Source: Kribbella pratensis
Lineage (GTDB): Bacteria > Actinomycetota > Actinomycetes > Propionibacteriales > Kribbellaceae
NCBI RefSeq assembly: GCF_004365355.1
Contig: NZ_SODP01000003.1
Coordinates: 1,116,001-1,180,000 of the forward strand
Reading direction: 5' to 3'
DNA: 64,000 bases
The notes under the pieces are model-generated. The model was not told the DNA's origin. It made no database searches and saw only the letters and a program-made list of their open reading frames with translations. Position 1 is the first letter of the stretch, and every line of letters starts with the position of its first letter. This document shows, piece by piece, positions 37,851 through 45,626 of the stretch. The position numbers and the translations under genes were made by a program.

Positions 37851-37877
37851 TGTCGATTCCGGCCCGGGTCGCGCATC
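37851..37877 (+). promoter_or_regulatory. Candidate ECF42-type promoter for DGPF-sigma operon
   Basis: TGTCGA (37851-37856) and CATC (37874-37877) are spaced 17 bases and lie 49 bases before the DGPF gene start. As I recall, ECF42-group sigma factors recognise TGTCGA at -35 and CGA/TC-like sequence at -10. This would be an autoregulated promoter of the sigma factor encoded in the operon. Confidence 0.55.
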
Positions 37878-37925
37878 GGAGTGGTAGATGCTGTAACCGG
37901 CAGCGGACGAGAGAGGTGACCCCCA

Positions 37926-38273
37926 GTGGGCAAGTACCTGGTGATGATCTACGACGACGAGGCGAAGTGGGCCGCGGACGACGGATCGGTGATGGAGCAG
38001 AACCACAAGAACCATCAAGCGTTTGCCGAGGCCAATGGCTCCGCGATCCGCGGCGGCGGGCAGCTCGACGGGAGTGAGACCGCGACCTCGATCCGCGCGG
38101 ACGGAAACGGCGGGTACGTCGTCACCGACGGCGTCTTCGCCGAGACCAAGGAAGTGATGGGCGGGTACTACATCATCGAGGCGGCCGACCTGGACGAGGC
38201 GCTCGCGATCGCGAAGCAGGTGCCGTCGCCGACGGGTGGTGTCGAGGTCCGCCCGCTGGTCAACGGTGGCTGA
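37926..38273 (+). CDS. YCII-related DGPF-family protein
   Basis: A 115-residue YCII-like protein: YLVMIYDDEAKW at the start, and TDGVFAETKEVMGGYYIIEA where the family has DGPFAETKE. Proteins of this family are the standard partners and targets of ECF42 sigma factors. Start GTG with AGAGGTG ahead. It overlaps the sigma gene by eight bases, so both are co-transcribed and coupled. Confidence 0.92.
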   Translation: MGKYLVMIYDDEAKWAADDGSVMEQNHKNHQAFAEANGSAIRGGGQLDGSETATSIRADGNGGYVVTDGVFAETKEVMGGYYIIEAADLDEALAIAKQVPSPTGGVEVRPLVNGG

Positions 38274-39498
38274 CCTGGACACCCAGGAAATAGCGCAGGC
38301 GGTCGCGGAAGCCCACTCGACCGAGTGGGCCTCCGTGCTCGCCGCGACCGCACGCGTCGCCGCCGACCTCGATCTGGCCGAGGACTGCGTGCAGGACGCG
38401 TACGCGAAGGCGCTGGTGCACTGGCGGGAACAGGGTGTGCCGCGCAAGCCCGGCGCGTGGTTGACGACCGTCGCCACGCGGCGGGCGTTGGAGCTTCGGC
38501 GGCGAGCTGATGTTGCTCGCCGGAAGCTGCCGTTGCTGGTGCCGGTCGAGGACGTTCCGGACGGGACGTTTCCCGATGACCGGTTGCGGTTGGTGTTCAC
38601 GTGCTGCCACCCGGCACTGGCGCAGGAGGCGCAGGTCGCGCTGACGCTGCGGCTGGTGTGCGGGTTGTCGTCGGCGGAGATCGCGAGAGCGTTCCTGGTG
38701 AAGGAAGCCACGATGCAGGCGCGCATCACGCGCGCCAAACAGAAGATCTCGCGGACCGGCATCCCCTACCGCATCCCGCGCGCCGACGAGTTGCCGGAGC
38801 GCATCGAGGCCGTGCTCGACGTGGTTCACCTCGTGTACACGGCAGGTCACACAGCAGTGGACGGCGACGGGCTGAGCCGGCCGGACCTCGCCCGCCGGGG
38901 GATCGACCTGGCGCGGATGATGCGGATGCTGCTGCCGGACAGCGCGGAGACGGCGGGTCTGCTCGCGCTCTTGTTGCTCACGCAGGCGCGGGAGGCATCG
39001 CGGGTCGAGGCCGGCCGCTTGGTGCTGATGGAGGATCAGGACAGATCACGATGGGATCAGGGACTGATCGCCGAGGGGCTGGAGCTGGTGCCGGAGGCCC
39101 TCGCTGGCCGGCCGGACGTGGGTGCGACGGTCGGGCGGTTCGCGGTGATGGCCGCCATTGCCGCCGTCCATGCGGAGGCGGGGCGGTGGGAGGACACCGA
39201 CTGGGGCGAGATCCTCGGCCTCTACGACGTGTTGCTGGCCCGTTGGCCGTCGCCGGTCGTCGCCTTGAACCGGGTGGTGGCGCTGAGCTACGTGGCCGGA
39301 CCGGATGCGGCGCTGCGGCAGCTGCCCGACGACCCGGCGTTGGCGACGTACCCGTATCTGGCGTCTACCCGCGCGGAGTTGCTCTGGCGCACCGGGAGAA
39401 CAGAAGAGGCGCGGGCGGCGTACGAGGAGGCGCTGGCGTTCACCAGCAACCCGGTGGAGGCCGAGTTCCTGCAGCGCAGGATCACTCGAGGCGCTTGA
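38266..39498 (+). CDS. ECF sigma factor, ECF42-like, with C-terminal TPR-like extension
   Basis: The 410-residue protein has sigma-2 (DLAEDCVQDAYAKALVHW) and sigma-4 (GLSSAEIARAFLVKEATMQARITRAK, cut) in its first 185 residues. A long helical C-terminal extension follows (YDVLLARWPSPVVALNRVVALSY; AAYEEALAFTSNPVEAEFLQRR) with TPR-like character. This matches ECF42, whose extension replaces an anti-sigma factor in controlling activity. Start GTG at 38266 inside the DGPF gene. No anti-sigma gene is present nearby. The 3' end overlaps hisN by 17 bases. Confidence 0.93.
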   Translation: MADLDTQEIAQAVAEAHSTEWASVLAATARVAADLDLAEDCVQDAYAKALVHWREQGVPRKPGAWLTTVATRRALELRRRADVARRKLPLLVPVEDVPDGTFPDDRLRLVFTCCHPALAQEAQVALTLRLVCGLSSAEIARAFLVKEATMQARITRAKQKISRTGIPYRIPRADELPERIEAVLDVVHLVYTAGHTAVDGDGLSRPDLARRGIDLARMMRMLLPDSAETAGLLALLLLTQAREASRVEAGRLVLMEDQDRSRWDQGLIAEGLELVPEALAGRPDVGATVGRFAVMAAIAAVHAEAGRWEDTDWGEILGLYDVLLARWPSPVVALNRVVALSYVAGPDAALRQLPDDPALATYPYLASTRAELLWRTGRTEEARAAYEEALAFTSNPVEAEFLQRRITRGA

Positions 39499-40261
39499 GT
39501 ACTTCGTCGTGGAGGCGGCCGTTGGTGGCGACCGCGTTGGGCCCGTTGGGGCCCGGGGCGCCGTCGACCGAGGTGAACCTGCCGCCGGCCTCGTCGACGA
39601 TGATGGCCAGCGCGGCCATGTCGTAGAGGTTGAGCTCAGGCTCCGCGGCGATGTCGACCGCGCCCTCCGCGACGAGCATGTACGACCAGAAGTCCCCGTA
39701 CGCGCGGGTCCGCCAGACCGAGTCCATCAGGTCGGCCCACTGGTTCTTCTTGCCGAGCTTCTCCCAGCCCTTGAGCGACGCGTACGACAACGAGGCGTCC
39801 TCGATCCTGCTCACGTCGCTGACCCGGCACGGCTGCGACGAGTGCAGCGCGCGGCCGGTCCAGGCGCCGTCGCCGTACGACGCCCACCAGCGCTTGCCGA
39901 GCGCCGGCGCGGAGACCACGCCGACGACGACCTGGTCCTCGATCATCAGGCTGATCAGCGTCGCCCAGACCGGGACGCCGCGGATGTAGTTCTTGGTGCC
40001 GTCGATCGGGTCGACCACCCAGCGGCGGACGCCCCAGCCGCTGGTGCCGTCCTCCTCGCCCACGAACGCGTCCCGCGGACGGGCCCGGGCGAGCGTCTTG
40101 CGCATCACATCTTCGACCTTCTTGTCCGATTCGCTCACCGGGGTGAGGTCGGGCTTGGTGGCCACGTGCAGGTCGAGCGCCTTGTAGCGGTCCATCGTGG
40201 TCGAGTCCGCGTCGTCGGCCAGGATGTGGGCGAGCCGCAGGTCATCCGTGTGCGAAGGCAT
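39482..40261 (-). CDS. hisN: Histidinol-phosphatase, inositol-monophosphatase family
   Basis: The 259-residue protein is an IMPase-fold phosphatase: metal-binding GEEDG, WVVDPIDGTKNYIRG and LNLYDMAALAIIVDEAGG. The sequence KALDLHVATKPDLTPVSESD is typical of actinobacterial HisN, which removes phosphate from histidinol phosphate in His synthesis. The position near aroA and rsgA is common in actinobacteria, which supports HisN over a general inositol phosphatase. Confidence 0.9.
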   Translation of the reverse strand: MPSHTDDLRLAHILADDADSTTMDRYKALDLHVATKPDLTPVSESDKKVEDVMRKTLARARPRDAFVGEEDGTSGWGVRRWVVDPIDGTKNYIRGVPVWATLISLMIEDQVVVGVVSAPALGKRWWASYGDGAWTGRALHSSQPCRVSDVSRIEDASLSYASLKGWEKLGKKNQWADLMDSVWRTRAYGDFWSYMLVAEGAVDIAAEPELNLYDMAALAIIVDEAGGRFTSVDGAPGPNGPNAVATNGRLHDEVLKRLE

Positions 40262-40409
40262 GCCGGAAGGCTAGCCTGAGCACCGCTCCAGCGGGCCGGC
40301 CGTCCGCGAAGTGTTGCGGATCGGTTGCGGCCCAGATTGAACCGAACGCGGTCGTTGAACGTGCCATTAGGGTCTGACCACGTCGTTACGACTCCCATGG
40401 AGGCTGTCC

Positions 40410-40904
40410 ATGTTCGAGCGCTTCGGGGACCTGCCGCTGCACGTGCTCGTGATCCATCTCGCAGTAGTGGTACTGCCGGTGGCCGCGCTCACCGCGATCG
40501 TCTTCGCGCTGGTGCCGAAGTGGCGCTGGTTCCTGCGCTGGCCGGCCCTCGTGCTCGGCCTGGGTGCACTGGTGTGCGCGTTCGTCGCGAAGAAGAGCGG
40601 CGACGCGTTCGTGGCCGCGATCCCGCAACTGGCCAAGCTGGTCGACCTGCACAGGTCCCGGGGAAACTTGCTCCTGTGGTTCGTCCTGGCGTTCGCCGTG
40701 GTGGTGGTGGCCGCGTTCCTGCTGCTGAGTGGGCCGACGGCGCTGGCGAACGGAAAGGGTGCGAAGGCAACCACGAGCCGTCCGCTCGAGCTGGTCGTCA
40801 CCGCGGCGGTCGTGGTGCTCGGGGTCGTCGTGATCTACCAGACCATCCGCACCGGCGACGCCGGCGCCCGGGCCGTCTGGAGCGGCACGCTGCCTAAGAA
40901 GTAG
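40410..40904 (+). CDS. DUF2231-type four-helix membrane protein
   Basis: The 164-residue protein has four membrane helices with the DUF2231 opening LPLHVLVIHLAVVVLPVAAL and a conserved His/Asp pair region (LVDLHRSRGNLL). Family function is not known; a heme- or redox-linked role is sometimes suggested. GGAGG lies seven bases before the ATG. It is divergent from hisN and overlaps rsgA by 11 bases at the 3' end. Confidence 0.85.
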   Translation: MFERFGDLPLHVLVIHLAVVVLPVAALTAIVFALVPKWRWFLRWPALVLGLGALVCAFVAKKSGDAFVAAIPQLAKLVDLHRSRGNLLLWFVLAFAVVVVAAFLLLSGPTALANGKGAKATTSRPLELVVTAAVVVLGVVVIYQTIRTGDAGARAVWSGTLPKK

Positions 40905-41919
40905 CGTCCGGCTCGGGGGTGGCATCGTGCTGGGTCTCGCGGCCTTCCCGGCTTGCCAGCAGGCGACGGAAGGAGGCGACCCGATCGGCGTCGGCCCGGC
41001 CCGCGGCGACAGCCTCGTCCAGCGCGCAGTCGGGGGCGGTCTCGGTGTGGGTGCAGCCACGGGGGCAGTCGGCGGCGATGTCGGCCAGGTCGGGAAACGC
41101 GCCGATCAGCTTGCCGGGGTCGACGTGGGCCAGGCCGAAGGAACGGATACCCGGGGTGTCGATGATCCATCCGCCCTCGGGCAGGCGCAGTACGAGCGTG
41201 TTCGTCGACGTATGACGCCCGCGGCCGGTCACCTCGTTGACGACGCCGATGGCCCGGTCCGCGCCCGGGATGAGGCCGTTGACCAGCGTGGACTTGCCGA
41301 CCCCGGAGTGGCCGACGAGAACGCTCGTCCGGTCGTCGAGCTGCTCCCGGAGTTTGCTCAGGTCGCCACCCTGCTGGGTCGCCACCGACTCGACGCCGAG
41401 CGGGCGGTAGATCGACAGCAGCGGATCCGGGTCGGCCAGGTCGGTCTTCGTCAGGCAGAGCAGTGGCCGCATGCCGGCGTCGTAGGCCGCGACCAGGAAG
41501 CGGTCGATCAGTCCGGTCCGGGGCTCCGGGTTCGCCACCGCGACGACGATGACGAGTTGGTCCGCGTTCGCGACCAGGGGGCGCTCGACCGGGTCGTCGT
41601 CATCGGCGGAGCGGCGCAGCAGCGTCGTACGCGGGAGAACCTCGACGATCCGGGCCAGCGAGCCCTCGTCACCGGTGGCGTTGCCGTCCAGCTTGACCCG
41701 GTCGCCGACGATCACGCCGGTGCGGCCGAGCTGACGGGCCTTCATCGCGGTTACCTCGCGACCGCCGTCCGGACCGTCGACCCAGCAGGCGTACCGCCCG
41801 CGGTCGCGGGTGAAGACGAACCCGATCACGGCGTCGTCGTACGAGGGGCGGTCCTTGGTCCGCGGCCGAGTCCGGCGCTTGGGCCGGTCGTACTTGGCCT
41901 CCTCGTCGTACCGCGACAT
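40894..41919 (-). CDS. rsgA: Ribosome small-subunit GTPase RsgA
   Basis: The 341-residue protein has an OB fold followed by a circularly permuted GTPase: TKTD (G4) comes before GHSGVGKST (G1), then DTPGIRSFG (G3). It ends in a Cys/His zinc knuckle (DCPRGCTHTETAPDC). RsgA acts in 30S subunit maturation. The ATG at 41919 overlaps the aroA stop by one base (TGATG); an in-frame earlier codon lies inside aroA. Confidence 0.96.
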   Translation of the reverse strand: MSRYDEEAKYDRPKRRTRPRTKDRPSYDDAVIGFVFTRDRGRYACWVDGPDGGREVTAMKARQLGRTGVIVGDRVKLDGNATGDEGSLARIVEVLPRTTLLRRSADDDDPVERPLVANADQLVIVVAVANPEPRTGLIDRFLVAAYDAGMRPLLCLTKTDLADPDPLLSIYRPLGVESVATQQGGDLSKLREQLDDRTSVLVGHSGVGKSTLVNGLIPGADRAIGVVNEVTGRGRHTSTNTLVLRLPEGGWIIDTPGIRSFGLAHVDPGKLIGAFPDLADIAADCPRGCTHTETAPDCALDEAVAAGRADADRVASFRRLLASREGRETQHDATPEPDATS

Positions 41920-43190
41920 CAGCTCACGAGTCCCGACCACATGTCGGGGAACTCGGGCAGGGTCTTCGCTGTGGTTCCGATGTTCTCGACCTCCAGGCCG
42001 TCGACGAGCAGGCCGAGTACGGCGGCGGCGTGCGCCATCCGGTGGTCGTTATAGGTGTGGAAAAGCCCGCTGTGCAAGGTCTTCGGCCGGATCTCCAGCC
42101 CGTCCTCGAGCTGCGTGACATCCCCGCCTAGCGTATTGAACTCGGTCTCGAGCGCCGCCAGCCGGTCGGTCTCGTGGAAGCGCAGGTGCGCGATACCCCG
42201 CAGGTACGACGGACCGTCGGCGAAGGCCGCGACCGCAGCAATCACGGGCGACAGCTCGCCCACGTCGCTCAGGTCGAGGTCGACAGCCGCGACACGGCCC
42301 GTGCCGCGAACCGTCAGGCCGTCTGCCGACCGAGTCACCTCCGCGCCGAAGCGAGTGAAGATGTCGCGCAGCTGATCACCCGGCTGCGTGGTCTGCGTCG
42401 GCCACCCGGTCACGGTCACCGTCCCGCCGGTGATGACGGCCGCGGCCAGGAACGGCGCCGCGTTCGACAGGTCCGGCTCGATCGCGGTGTCCAGCGCGCG
42501 AATGGGGCCCGGGGCAACGACCCACCGGTTCGGCTCGGCGTCGTCGACCTGGACGCCGCGCTCGCGCAGCATGCCGACCGACATGTCCAGGTGCGGCTGG
42601 GACGGCACCGGCTTCCCGTCGTGCCGGATGTCGACGCCCTCGTCGTACCGCGCGCCGGCCAGCAGCAACGCCGACACGAACTGGCTCGACCCGGACGCGT
42701 CCAGCGTCACCTTCCCGCCCCGCACCGAGCCGGTGCCCGACAGCGTGTACGGCATCCGCCCGGTGCCACCGTCGTCGATCTGTACGCCGAGGGTCCGCAG
42801 CGCGCCCAGGATCACGCCCATCGGACGCTCCCGCGCGTACTCGTCGCCGTCGAAGGCGACCAGACCGTCAGCCAGCGCGGCGACCGGCGGCACGAACCGC
42901 ATCACGGTGCCGGCGAGACCACAGTCGACGGTGGCCGGGCCCTTGAGCGAGCCAGGGGTGACCGTGACCGTCGTACCGCTCTCAGCGATGCCTACGCCGA
43001 GCGAGACCAGGGCGGACCGCATGAGGGTGGTGTCCCGCGCCGCCAGCAGCCCGGTCAGGTGTGACGGACCGTCGGCGAGTGCGGTGAGGATGAGGGCACG
43101 GTTGCTGATCGACTTCGACCCAGGAACCGTGACCGTACCGCTCACGGCTCCGGTGGCCCGCGGCGCCGGCCAGCCCTGCAACTCGCTCAT
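41919..43190 (-). CDS. aroA: 3-phosphoshikimate 1-carboxyvinyltransferase (EPSP synthase)
   Basis: The 423-residue enzyme adds enolpyruvate from PEP to shikimate-3-phosphate. The motifs are [71 protein letters not shown] (cut) and [12 protein letters not shown]. Length is normal. It is cotranscribed with rsgA, as in many actinobacteria. Three 9-base tandem repeats lie upstream, in or near its promoter. Confidence 0.97.
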   Translation of the reverse strand: MSELQGWPAPRATGAVSGTVTVPGSKSISNRALILTALADGPSHLTGLLAARDTTLMRSALVSLGVGIAESGTTVTVTPGSLKGPATVDCGLAGTVMRFVPPVAALADGLVAFDGDEYARERPMGVILGALRTLGVQIDDGGTGRMPYTLSGTGSVRGGKVTLDASGSSQFVSALLLAGARYDEGVDIRHDGKPVPSQPHLDMSVGMLRERGVQVDDAEPNRWVVAPGPIRALDTAIEPDLSNAAPFLAAAVITGGTVTVTGWPTQTTQPGDQLRDIFTRFGAEVTRSADGLTVRGTGRVAAVDLDLSDVGELSPVIAAVAAFADGPSYLRGIAHLRFHETDRLAALETEFNTLGGDVTQLEDGLEIRPKTLHSGLFHTYNDHRMAHAAAVLGLLVDGLEVENIGTTAKTLPEFPDMWSGLVS

Positions 43191-43205
43191 CCCACTCCCT
43201 CGACT

Positions 43206-43232
43206 CAGGTATCTCAGATATCTCAGGTATCT
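43206..43232 (-). repeat. Three 9-bp tandem repeats upstream of aroA
   Basis: CAGGTATCT, CAGATATCT and CAGGTATCT follow each other without gaps, 16 to 42 bases before the aroA start. They contain GATATC-like dyads. They may be a regulator site or simple slippage; no -10/-35 pair is convincing. Confidence 0.5.
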
Positions 43233-43259
43233 ACAGCCCTGAGCCTAGGGCATGGCGAA

Positions 43260-43871
43260 TCAGCCGAGGTGGAGTTCGGCCTTCGCGAGACGAGCAGCTT
43301 GCTTGGCCTCGCGGGCCAACTGCTTGGCCTCGCGCTTGGCGGCGTTCGCACCGCGCTTGGTCTCACGCTTGGCGGCCTTGGCACCGCGCTTGGTCTCACG
43401 CTTGGCGGCCTTCGCGCCGTGTGTGGCGCGCCAGGCGACGCCCGGCTTGCCCTCGGTGTCGACGGCGGCGAGCAGCAGACCGCCCATGATGCCCAGGTTC
43501 TTCATGAACTGGATGCGCTGCTGGTAGCGGACGGTCTTGTCCTTCTCCAGCCAGAACGGGTGGCCGGCGAGCGTCGTCGGCACCAGCGAAGCCGCCAGCA
43601 GGGACGCTCCGAGGCGACGGCCCTTGCCGGTCGCCAGGGCGAGGCCGCCGAGCACGTGGACCGCGCCGTTCAGCCGGACCAGGTTGGCGGTCGTGTCAGG
43701 GAGCCGGTCGCTGACCTGCGCCGGCGCGACCCGCTTCACCATCGGCACCAGCCGGTCGGTGACCGGCTGTGCCTTGGGTACCAGCGGCTCGGGGTTGCGG
43801 ATCGCGTTCGCGCCCTGCGCGACGAAAATGACGGACAGCAACGGCCTGGCCAATGCGCGCACGACAGTCAT
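43260..43871 (-). CDS. DoxX-family membrane protein with histone-H1-like tail
   Basis: The 203-residue protein has a DoxX/SURF4-like membrane part (LSVIFVAQGANAIRNPEPL; RLNGAVHVLGGLALATGKG; LVPTTLAGHPFW). After about residue 150 comes a tail of Lys, Arg and Ala repeats: GAKAAKRETKR twice, then GANAAKREAKQ and similar. The 33-base repeats at about 43340-43440 encode it. The tail resembles those of HupB and histone H1 and could bind DNA, RNA or acidic lipid. GGAGG precedes the ATG. Confidence 0.88.
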   Translation of the reverse strand: MTVVRALARPLLSVIFVAQGANAIRNPEPLVPKAQPVTDRLVPMVKRVAPAQVSDRLPDTTANLVRLNGAVHVLGGLALATGKGRRLGASLLAASLVPTTLAGHPFWLEKDKTVRYQQRIQFMKNLGIMGGLLLAAVDTEGKPGVAWRATHGAKAAKRETKRGAKAAKRETKRGANAAKREAKQLAREAKQAARLAKAELHLG

Positions 43872-43929
43872 GCCTCCTTCATACACCACGGTTTGTACGA
43901 CTTCCGGTACCCACCGCTGATGCGGATGC

Positions 43930-44661
43930 TCAGATCGGGCAGCCATCCGGTCCGCAGGCGGCGTCACCGTCGGTCGTCGCGCCGGGTGCGGTAATGAGAG
44001 TTACCGGCTTCCGGTCCGCGTTCGCCCGGCGCAGTGCTTCCTGGAAGACCTCTACAGGCTGCGCCCCGCTCACGCCGTACTTCTCGTCGATGACGAAGAA
44101 CGGAACGCCGTTCGCGCCGTACGCCAGGGCCTGTGCCTGGTCCGCGGCGACGTCGTCGGTGTACGTCGTACTCGCGAGGACCTCACGCACCTGCTCGGTG
44201 GGCAGACCGGCCTCGGTGGCCAGCTCGGTCAGCGTGGCGTGGTCACCGACCGGGAGGCCGTCGGTGAAGTACGCCTTGAGCAGCCGCTCCTTGAGGCGGC
44301 CCTGCGTCTCCGCGGGCACCTCACCGGCCTCCTCGAGCTCGCGAGCGAGGTGGAGCAACCGGTGCGCGTCCACGGTGTTCGCCGGCTTCGCCTGGTCGAG
44401 GTGGTACTCCAGACCGACCTCTGCGGCGATGTCGGTGACCTGTGCGTTGGCCTGCAGGGCCCAGTCGCGGCCGCGGCCGTACTTCTCGGCCAGCCGCGTG
44501 GCCAGGTCCCGCGGGTCGTCGTTCGTCGACGAGGGGTCAAGCTGGAAGCTGTGCCAGACGACCGTCGCGGTGTCGCCACTGGCAGCCAGGGCCTCTTCGA
44601 GCCGGCGCTTGCCGATGTAGCACCACGGGCAGACGACGTCGGACCACACATCAATGCGCAT
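43930..44661 (-). CDS. DsbA-family oxidoreductase, FrnE-like
   Basis: The 243-residue protein has the thioredoxin-fold active site VCPWCYIG near the N-terminus, the all-alpha insertion and the cis-Pro loop NGVPFFVID of FrnE/DsbA-like proteins. It lacks a signal peptide, so it acts in the cytosol as a disulfide isomerase or glutathione-transferase-like enzyme. The tail CGPDGCPI adds two Cys. No clear ribosome site at ATG 44661. It is divergent from the phosphotransferase gene. Confidence 0.92.
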   Translation of the reverse strand: MRIDVWSDVVCPWCYIGKRRLEEALAASGDTATVVWHSFQLDPSSTNDDPRDLATRLAEKYGRGRDWALQANAQVTDIAAEVGLEYHLDQAKPANTVDAHRLLHLARELEEAGEVPAETQGRLKERLLKAYFTDGLPVGDHATLTELATEAGLPTEQVREVLASTTYTDDVAADQAQALAYGANGVPFFVIDEKYGVSGAQPVEVFQEALRRANADRKPVTLITAPGATTDGDAACGPDGCPI

Positions 44662-44730
44662 AACTGTCGCAACTGAGCACTTTCCGCACCTATTCCCAAC
44701 CAGGTACCGGTGTGACGCGTCTGACGCTCC

Positions 44731-45573
44731 ATGGACGACGAACTCGTGCGGACCCTCCTGAAGGATCAGCACCCGGACCTGGCGGACCTCGAGCTGCAGG
44801 AGGTCGTCGGGGGCTGGGGCAACCAGATGTGGCGCCTCGGTGAGGACCTGGCGGTCCGGATGCCCCGCACCCACGGATCGCCCGAACAGCTCCGGAAGGA
44901 GCACCGCTGGATGCCTGGCCTGGCCGCTCGTCTTCCGCTGCCGGTCCCCGCGCCGGTCCGCCTCTGTGAACCGTCGGACCGCTTCCCCAACCCGTGGCTG
45001 ATCACCACCTGGGTCCACGGAGTACCCGCGGAGCACACACCGATCACGAACCCGGCCGCAGCCGACGTGCTGGCCGACTTCCTGCGGGCACTGCACACCG
45101 AGGCACCGGCGGACGCACCGGTCAGCGACCGGACCGCTCTGCCGCAGGGCCTGGGCTTCCCAGAGGTCCAGGAGTACGTCGGCCGCCACGACGCGCTCCG
45201 TGCGGTCTGGGAGGACGCGGCCGCGGCGCCGGCGTGGAGCGGGCCGCCGCTGTGGGTACATGGTGACCTGCACCCTGCCAACGTGGTCGTTGCCGATGGC
45301 ACGCTTGCGGGCGTCGTCGACTTCGAGGAGCTGGGCTCAGGGGATCCGGCAACCGACCTCGCGTCCGCCTGGGTCCTGCTCCCGGACGGAGCCGCCGACC
45401 GCTTCTTCGACCGCTACCGGGCGGACGAAGCGACGGTACGGCGAGCTCGCGCGTGGGGTGTGATCCGTGCGCTGTTCCTGATCGCGATGGGCATCAACGG
45501 CGAGAAGGGCATCCCCGGCGGCAAGGCCCACTGGGGACCGGCTGGGCAGGCGGCACTCGAACGCCTGCTGTAA
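44731..45573 (+). CDS. Aminoglycoside-phosphotransferase-family kinase
   Basis: The 280-residue protein has the APH fold: glycine loop GGWGNQMWRLG, catalytic WVHGDLHPANVVV with Asp and Asn, and metal site VVDFEELGSGDPATDLA. It would phosphorylate a hydroxyl on a small molecule, such as an antibiotic, sugar or amino alcohol. The substrate cannot be told from sequence. Its ATG lies 69 bases from the DsbA-like start on the other strand. Confidence 0.9.
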   Translation: MDDELVRTLLKDQHPDLADLELQEVVGGWGNQMWRLGEDLAVRMPRTHGSPEQLRKEHRWMPGLAARLPLPVPAPVRLCEPSDRFPNPWLITTWVHGVPAEHTPITNPAAADVLADFLRALHTEAPADAPVSDRTALPQGLGFPEVQEYVGRHDALRAVWEDAAAAPAWSGPPLWVHGDLHPANVVVADGTLAGVVDFEELGSGDPATDLASAWVLLPDGAADRFFDRYRADEATVRRARAWGVIRALFLIAMGINGEKGIPGGKAHWGPAGQAALERLL

Positions 45574-45626
45574 TACCGCTGCAGAAATACGCCTGCTGCA
45601 GTACGGGATCCGGCGAAGGGCTGAGG

